From assembly GCF_014839835.1 (NCBI RefSeq), contig NC_071615.1, positions 2,666,001 to 2,730,000 on the forward strand: 64,000 nucleotides of DNA, read 5' to 3'. This DNA comes from Dryobates pubescens. Taxonomy: Eukaryota; Chordata; Aves; Piciformes; Picidae. The notes beneath the pieces are model-generated. The model had not been told where the DNA came from, made no database searches, and worked only from the letters and a program-made list of their open reading frames with translations. The translations under genes were made by a program, and so were the position numbers. Each line of letters begins with the position of its first letter. The stretch's first letter is position 1. This document shows, one piece after another, positions 57,336 through 64,000 of this stretch.

Positions 57336-58834
57336 TCAGCCAGAGCAGCCTCTGCATCCACAGTGAGTGCACTCAATGATTCTCCCCTGCAAAAGAAATG
57401 AGGAGAGTATTTCAGCTGGAGCAGCAAGCTCAGGCCTTGAGGCAGAGTGGGTCTGGGGGAAGGGTTTCTACCCTCTGGTGGCTGTTTCTCACTTTTCAAA
57501 TGACTGCAGGCCAAAGCTGACAGCAACTTTGCCACCAAGCGGGTGCCGCCTCCACCAGTTAGGAAGGAAAATGTTAGAACTAGAGGAAATTACCCTGAAG
57601 AACAGCACCACCTCCTCTGCTGTCCCTGACCTGGAAGGAGTCAAGACCATGTACTCCAGGGGTCCAGACAAGTTGGAGGAGCACACTGAAAACTTACCAC
57701 TTCCAGCTTGCTTTTGGGGACCCTGCAGATGCAGTTGGTTCCGAAGTTGGTGTCCCGGGTCTGGATGCAGCGCAGGCAGCAGAGGTTCTCATAACCCTGT
57801 TTCTTCCACTTTGCAATCAGGTTTTTGTCAGCATACCCTTCCTTGATGCAGTACTCATAGAGCTCTGCAAAGCAGCAGACACCATCTCAGCAAGTGTTAC
57901 AAGACTCACTATCAGGAATTACTAGCTGTGATAATCAGCAGTTAAAGGCAGGCATCTGCCAGCCTTCCCTCCCCACCACCAACCCAGCTCAGGCACACAT
58001 CTTGCTCCAATCTGCCTTCCCCTGCCCAGGGTAAAGCCTTTGTGTTCCTCACCTCTGCTGATGGCCTTTCTTTTATAGAAGAGATCAAAGATGTAACGTG
58101 TTTTCTGGTGATGGATCCTGAAGATAGGCCACAGGGATTCCACTTTCCTCTTCCCTTCGTGAGGCTCGGTCTCCGCTGGGAGAGATGACAAACACCAGGC
58201 TCCAGGTGAACAGCTCAGGCTGCCAGCCCTATCTCTTTTGTCAACTTGCAGGAAACCATTCCCAGCACGTGCATAACTTTCAGACACTACAGACACCAGA
58301 CTGAGCTTAATGGGAGAAGAGTCAACCCAAAAGGGTCCTGACCTGGAACAGCTCCCTTAGGAAATAAAGCCAGAATGACAGTGGGCATGGTGTGACCCAT
58401 ACTAGAGGGCAGGTGACTTCATGGCTGCTCTGCCTTGTCAGACCAGAGTAACAGCATGACCAGCCCCTCCACACACCCCAGCAAGCTTCAGCCAGGGCTC
58501 AGCCATGGTGTTCCCTGCCCTAAACCAACCTTATACCAAATCTCTGTGCTCTGTAACCAGTATGCACCCAGAAAAAAATGCAGCCAGTGCTGGCTCAATC
58601 TCAATCTGCAGCATCACTGCAAGGCAGAGATATAACAAAGGTCAGTCTGTACTGGCAGGGGAAGCCATGCTTCCTAAAGAAGTCAAGGAATATCTTGTTT
58701 CAGGGTCACAGCCTTGAGAACATCCAGCTCAGCCCTTTACCTTCTCTCATCTTCTGATCCAGCTCATCCAGTGTTGGCTCAATCAGCTCCCAGCCGTCCG
58801 GGGGAGGCTTCCTGCTCCTCTTCACTTTGGGCAT
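57336..58834 (-). CDS. BUD31: BUD31 spliceosome protein, 4 coding exons
   Basis: BUD31 (G10/EDG-2) is a highly conserved nuclear zinc-binding protein of the activated spliceosome, near the U2/U6 catalytic core (family knowledge). Coding exons in transcript order: 58834-58741, 58175-58053, 57864-57698, 57386-57336; all introns are GT-AG and the sum is 144 aa, the same as human. It starts [20 protein letters not shown] with a basic nuclear-localisation-like N-terminus, then [18 protein letters not shown] and [18 protein letters not shown]. The C-terminus is the Cys-rich zinc cluster ([32 protein letters not shown]). The residue after RSRK is Pro rather than the Ala I recall in mammals. The acceptor before the ATG (TTTCTGAG|GCAATG) implies an upstream noncoding exon; a fitting donor (GGGAG|GTGAGC) ends at 59334 in the CpG island shared with PDAP1. 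Confidence 0.96.
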
Positions 58835-59129
58835 TGCCTCAGAAACGAGGAAGGCAAAGGCAAGGAAACAAGGGATGGGATTTGTCAGCACACAAAACGT
58901 GCCGGTGCTTCAAAGTCCTGAGAACCGCTGGAACAAAAATAAAGCAAACCAGCTGTTCGAGATGTTCCTTCTGAAGTGTCTGTGTTACTTTGCCGCCTTG
59001 CACTTCGACTACAAGAGTGAGCTTTATGGAGCCCGTGAAAGAGGCGAAACCTCGCCCACGGGGGCCCTGAGCATACCAGCAGGCCCTGGGATGGGCGCTG
59101 TACTCCCAGCACCCCAATAAACTATTTTT

Positions 59130-59900
59130 TTCCCCCTAGCAAAGTGCGACAAGCAGCAGCCCTCCCCCCCTCCGCGCCAGCCGAACACCACCACCCGGCG
59201 GCTCTGACCGAGGCCCGAGAGAGGCCGCCGAGCCCGCTCCTGGCCCTGCCAGCCCCGGTGCAGCCCCCGGGGCTCGGGCCGCGTTGTCTGCGAAGGAAGG
59301 AACCCCCGGCCCGCGGCCCACGACCCCGCTCACCTCCCGAGGGCCGCGGCCGCCGCTTCCGCCCCGCCGTCGCGCTGCAGCCGACGTCACCCGCGGGGCC
59401 TCTCGCACCCGAGCCGCCCCGTGGCCGCCGCGGTGCCTGAGGGAAATCTCCGCCCCGTCCCGGGGCGGGGCAGAGCGCGGCGCGCGGCCCAGCGGGGAGC
59501 GGAGCGATCCCGCCGCGCGGGGGCAGCGGGCCGGAGCGGCGGCGCTGCGGACAGCCTCGCGGCGGGAGCCTCGCGGCGCCGGGGGCTGGGCGGGCGCCGA
59601 GGGCCGCGCGCGGGGGCGGGGCGGTTTCCGCTTCCGGGTCGCCGCTCGGGGCCGGTTGGGGGGGGCCTCGCTGCAGCTGCCGCAGCCGCCATCGCCGCCG
59701 CGATGCCGAAAGGAGGTGGGGGCCGGGCCGGGAATCTCCCCTGCGGGAAGCGACGGGAAGGGGTGGGAGGGAAGTGAGCGGGCGGAGAGGCCCCTCGGGC
59801 CCCGGGAGCGGAGGAGGGGCGTGGGGGGAGGCGACGGCCGTGGAAGCTCGAGGCGGGGGAGGCAGGAATCGGCCTCTCTCCCCCCCCACCTCGGCTGCGG
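59130..59900. promoter_or_regulatory. CpG island and bidirectional promoter, BUD31/PDAP1
   Basis: An extremely CpG-rich block lies between the BUD31 start (58834, minus) and the PDAP1 start (59703, plus). It contains GC boxes (GGGGGCGGGG near 59613), an ETS/GABP motif CTTCCGG at 59631-59637, and a GCCGCCATCGCC motif just before the PDAP1 ATG that resembles an inverted YY1 site. No TATA box is visible. Divergent transcription is inferred from gene orientation. Confidence 0.75.
59703..59715 (+). CDS. PDAP1: PDAP1 (PDGFA-associated protein 1, PAP/HASPP28), coding exon 1 only
   Basis: The coding exon reads ATG CCG AAA GGA G and stops at a GT donor (GTGGGG), giving MPKG plus a split Gly. This matches the human N-terminus MPKGGRKGG and its exon-1 phase. 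PDAP1 is a small basic phosphoprotein of about 181 aa. Only four residues are seen, so the call rests mainly on synteny: PDAP1 lies head-to-head with BUD31 in human. No exon 2 candidate (expected to continue RKGGHKGRARQY) was found up to 64,000, so intron 1 probably runs past the window end. Confidence 0.75.
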
Positions 59901-62900
59901 AGGCTCCTGGAAGGAAGCAGGACTCGTTCCCTGCCCTTGGGTCTGAAGGGAGGTTTCTTTCCCCTTTGCCCAGCCTTGAGGAGCTTGGTGAGGGGGATCT
60001 CGTTTTCCCCTCTTCGTCTGCGGAGAGTCCTGGGGGGGAGGTCCGCTGGCCGCACCCCGCCTCCCAGCTCTGGATGGCCTCTGTGGGGCTCTCGGTTTCC
60101 TTCCTCAGCCTTGGGCTGGGACCTCCCCTTGCTCCCGCCACGCGGAGAAATCGCAGCTTCTCCACGTTTCTTACAGAGCTGGGGCTCCCATTCCGTACCC
60201 CCCAGCAATGGGATCGCGGCAGCGCCTGGGGGTAGCTGGGCCATGGGATGCCAGGTCCGTCCCTGCCGTGGGATCGGGAGCGGGCTGGGCCCCATGTGCT
60301 CCTCACTGGGCTGGAGGCTGCAGCCGCTTTCCCCGGGGCAGGGTTTGGGGTACAGCAACGCCCAGGGAGGGGATCTTAAGAGCTCCACCGGCGATCCCGG
60401 GAGGCATCCTGGGGGGCACAGGCCGTGTGTGGTGGCTGACAGCTTTCCCATCCCGGTGGATCGATGTTGGAGGCCTTTGGGGCTGGGTACAGGGAATCCG
60501 AGTGACCAGACCAAGGGTCTGATCCAGAGGGGCAGCAGCGTTGGGGGGGGATGGAGAAGTGGCCTTGGGTTCAGGAGCTTCAAACGTGCCTCCTTTCATG
60601 TGGCTCCCTCAGCTCCGCATCTGGGTACGGCGCAGCGGGTACTGACTTGCTTGTGTGATTAAGGAGAAGTCATGAAGCACTGACAAGCTGTCAGGGCTGA
60701 GCTGGATCCACCCAGAACCTTCTCCAGATGCTCCATCTGCATAATTGGCTCTTGTGTGAGCGTCTGTGGAGCCCCAGTCACACACATTAACGTGAACCAG
60801 CCCGTGGCGCTCATCCTCTCTGTGCTTTGCTCCACTTTCTTTCGGCAGCAGTTCCCAGGCTGTGCTCCCAAATCTGCTCCCCTCCTCAGATTTTCTTTCA
60901 GCACTTGGGTGTCCACTTGCACCACTCTAGCAGGCAGGGCTGAAGCTTTCAGTTGTTTCTGATGAAGGCAAAGAGCTGTGGTGGGTAGCAGCCCCAGCTG
61001 CTGCTTTGAGCTGCCCCACAGCTCAGGATTTCCTGCTCTGCCTTTCACCGTGCAGCTTTAAATGCTTGCTTCAAGACCTTTTGCTTCTTGGCAAAAGAGG
61101 GATCTTTGCTCACTTCCTCCCCTGAGTCAGTAGGAATTAATGTTTTGCTGGCAGAAGAGTGGATTTTTGCACTCACTGTTCAATATCAGCTGGGGGGTGT
61201 GTGGGGGGGGTGTGTTTTCACCACCCAATAATACTTTCTGTTACAGGATTATTTCTGCTTACATTTTTAATATCTTGATTTTATTTGATCTGTTGGGGTG
61301 TTTTTTTAAGTGATTCCTCTTCCATTCTCTTTGGTTTGAACTCCTCCATTGTGCTGTCTAAGGCCAGAGACAGATGTGTTTGAACATGTGCCTGCCTGAG
61401 GCACCCGTGGGCTTTTACCATGGGTGAAACCTGCAGGTGGTGATCCTTTACAAGTGGTTCCACAGGGGAGGAGAAGAATAATTATCCCTCTTTTGCAGGC
61501 AGGAAAACTGAGGCACAGAGTTGGTAAGCTGTTCAGCATGATGCTGCAGGTCAGTGGCAGCTGCAGGGCTGGCATTTCACTTACCCAACCTATGGGTTGA
61601 GCTCCCTGTGAAGAGCAGAGCCCTGCCCCCTGCCTGCCCCTCCAGCTGCTGCTGTTCCTGCTCAGGAGGGAGGCTTGGATGTCAATGAGATTGATTCATT
61701 CTTCCATTTGCCTTTTTTTAGGCCTTTCATGTAAGATAACTTCTTTTGAGTTCCTCCTTACTGCTGCTGTTGCTTTGCAGTAATAAAGCTGTTGTGTGCT
61801 TCAGTTCTGAGCCTAGTGTGGAACTGGGAGCCCTGCTGGACAAGGCTGCCTGGTGGTGGCTGAGCTTGTAGCATGGCCTTGGTTTGGTTTGTTTAGGTTT
61901 TTTTGGTGCTCTGTAGTGTGTCAGGGAGGTTGCTGTTCTGTTTGGAGTGATCTCATCTGCTGGGCAGTGAGGTAATGTCTCCTGGGTTAGAGCACTCCAG
62001 CGACAGAGCTGGCCCCCAGAGGGGGTCAGTGCTGCTGCGTGGGATGCTCAGGAGCAAACAGCTAACAGCTTTGGGTTGTGCTTGTGGCTTGTGTACCCAC
62101 AAGCTTCACAGCTGAGTTCAGAGGGAAGAATCTGGTCCCTGTTCACACGAGGAAAACACCTCAGGAGTCTCTGCAAGTGGAGGCTCTGAGATCATTTATT
62201 CCACAGCTCAGCTTTTACTGAGCTAAAATGCCTGAGAGGCTGTGGGGAGCCAGGAGGGCTGGGCTGAAAACGGTGGCTCTCTGGAGCCTGCAGCCTACTG
62301 AGGCTGCCAGCCCTGGGGCCTCCTCTCCCTCTGAGTCCCATGCTGCAGCCAGACCTGTCTGTGGCACAGCAGGGCAGTGCTGACAGATCTTGCCTACCTG
62401 TCCTGTGCAGTCCCAGTGAGGAAGGGGCGATCCCCTCAGCCTCTCCCCACCACCATAAGCTTTCTGCTGTCCCCAGCAGGTGAAGTGGGGAGGGTGAGAG
62501 AGAGTTTGAGGGTTTCCTGCACCTTCTGTTGGACATCCAAGACTCCAGTGGTAGCAGAGAGCTCCCCAGCCTGAGCTGTTTGCTTGTTGCCAGTCTCATG
62601 TACTGCTTGTACCTGGAGCTCCCTGGCTCAAGGCTGACTCCACTCAGCTTCCAGCTCTCCAGCAGTTCTTGGAGCTGTGGGCACACAAACAGAGCAGTCG
62701 CTTGCAGGAAGCATTAATGGCTTCAGCAACTCATTAATCATCAGCATTCTGAACTGGAGAGCAGATCTTAGCCAGGCAGGGCAGCCTGGTTTCTAGAGCT
62801 TGGGTTTATCCCCCTGCCATGCAGCAGTAAAAGATGGAGGCTCCCTTGAGTAGTGCTTCAGCTCTCGCTATGATTCCCAAAGCTTTTGTCCAATTAGCTT

Positions 62901-63354
62901 CCTCTTTTCTCTTGGCACAGGCACAGTGCAGGGGAGGGGCTGAGGAGGAGAGCATGTGGGAGAGCTGGCTGGAGCCCTGGCTGCTGCAGGAGCAGGCTGG
63001 GAGCCCTGAGCCCTCCCTGCACAGGAAGCAGAGGGAGAGCTGCAGGACTCGGCAGCCCCTGCCAGGCCGGGAAGTGAATCAGAGGGGCCACAAACCCCAG
63101 TGTGGGTGGGCAAGGAAGGGTGGTGTCACCAGCAGCTGAGGGGGCACTTGGGAGCTTGTTGCCTGGTAACTGCTGCCAGGGCTCTGCAATGGTTGAGAAG
63201 CAGTGGTACCCCCTTTGGGGAGGACCTTTCCTGGCTCCCTCTCTGTGCTTCAGTTGGGAAACACTGTACAGCTGATGGGCTGTGCTCTGTTCTGGTGTCT
63301 CCAAAGCCAGTCCAAGGGGAAGGAAAGAACTGGACAGGAGCAGGCAGTGTGAGC
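59716..63354 (+). other. PDAP1 intron 1 (within window)
   Basis: GC-rich near the exon, then ordinary single-copy sequence. A TG/G-rich run sits at 61195-61212 (possible G-quadruplex). I see no coding exon. The long open frames near 59.1-60.6 kb on both strands come from GC-rich sequence without stop codons. A CR1 fragment closes the window. Confidence 0.5.
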
Positions 63355-63968
63355 TTGCAGCACAGAAGGCAAAGCACAGCCTGGGCTGCATCAAATGATG
63401 TGTTGCCAGCAGATCCAGAGAGGTGATTCTGCCACTTTGCTCTGCCCTGGTGAGACCTCACCTGGAGTGCTCTGTGCAGGTCTGGAGCCCTCAAGATAGG
63501 AAGGACCTGGACCTGATGGAGAGGGTCCAGAGGAGGGCCACAAAAATCATCAGGGGGTTGGAGCACCTCTGCTCCAAGGACAGGCTGAGGGAGCTGGGGG
63601 TGTTCAGCCTGGAGAAGAGAAGGCTCCAGGGAGACCTAATAGCAGCCTGCCAGGACCTGAAGGGGGCTACAGGAAGGATGGAGAGAGACTGTTTGCAGGT
63701 GCCTGTGGTGACAGGAACAGGGGCAATGGCTTCAAACTAGAGAAGGGCAGACTTAGACTGGACATCAGGAAGAGGTTCTTCACTGTGAGGGTGGTGGAAC
63801 ACTGGAACAGGTTGCCCAGGGAGGTGGTTGAGGCTCCACCCCTGCAGATGTTCCAGGTAAGACTCAGTGAGGCCCTGGGCAACCTGATCTCGTTGGGGAT
63901 GTCCCTGCTGACTGTGGGGAGGTCAGACTGGATGAGCTTTGGAGGTCCCCTCTGGCCTGGGCCATTCT
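63355..63968 (+). mobile_element. CR1 LINE fragment with open RT C-terminus, in PDAP1 intron 1
   Basis: A 105-codon open frame encodes the C-terminal end of CR1 ORF2: [60 protein letters not shown]. The UTR GTCCCTGCTGACTGTGGGGA places it with the 28.08 kb copy. Few changes suggest a fairly young insertion. Confidence 0.94.
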
Positions 63969-64000
63969 GTTTATCCTTTCTTGGATCAATAATCCTGCTG

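Noticed and set aside
59122-60583. 394- and 398-aa minus-strand frames and 220/241-aa plus frames
   Set aside because: They are Pro/Arg/Gly-rich translations of a CpG island and overlap each other in several frames. Known exons of BUD31 and PDAP1 explain the locus.
63423-63740. 105-aa frame as a host gene
   Set aside because: It is the C-terminal end of CR1 ORF2 ([17 protein letters not shown]), not a host protein.
1-64000. tRNA, rRNA and CRISPR arrays
   Set aside because: No cloverleaf A/B box pair, rRNA core or direct-repeat/spacer array was seen. The tandem repeats present have no unique spacers.

Overview
The window looks like nuclear DNA from a bird. Two things point that way. About thirty 5'-truncated CR1 LINE fragments are scattered on both strands, including the avian-type tail that runs into 'attctatgattcta'. 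There is also a compact block of spliced housekeeping genes with short introns and CpG-rich divergent promoters. By hand-drawn boundaries CR1 covers roughly 11 kb of 64 kb. That is high for a bird and would fit a CR1-rich group such as woodpeckers and their relatives, but this is a guess from density only.

Layout: positions 1-39,480 hold no gene I can recognise. The stretch contains CR1 fragments of several subfamilies, a striking ~700 bp purine minisatellite (2.72-3.43 kb), a CR1 tail expanded into (ATTCT)n/(ATTCC)n (1.2 kb), a 41-bp minisatellite with dimeric higher-order structure (23.1 kb), several local tandem duplications, and TE-free AT-rich blocks that could be regulatory. From 39.5 kb to the end lies a tight gene cluster in the order ATP5MF (+), CPSF4 (-), PTCD1 (+), BUD31 (-), PDAP1 (+, first exon only). 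This matches the order and relative orientation of the human 7q22.1 block (reversed), so it is conserved synteny.

I rebuilt every coding exon of ATP5MF (89 aa), CPSF4 (243 aa, or 250 with an alternative acceptor), PTCD1 (705 aa) and BUD31 (144 aa). Frames and splice phases close exactly. CPSF4/PTCD1 and BUD31/PDAP1 are head-to-head pairs sharing CpG-island promoters. ATP5MF/CPSF4 and PTCD1/BUD31 are tail-to-tail. One CPSF4 intron has a GC-AG boundary that protects zinc-finger spacing. The genes serve separate housekeeping tasks: ATP synthase (ATP5MF), mitochondrial RNA and translation (PTCD1), pre-mRNA 3' processing (CPSF4), splicing (BUD31) and a small phosphoprotein (PDAP1). No wholly new biological system is evident. 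The most unusual material is in the tandem repeats and the splice details.
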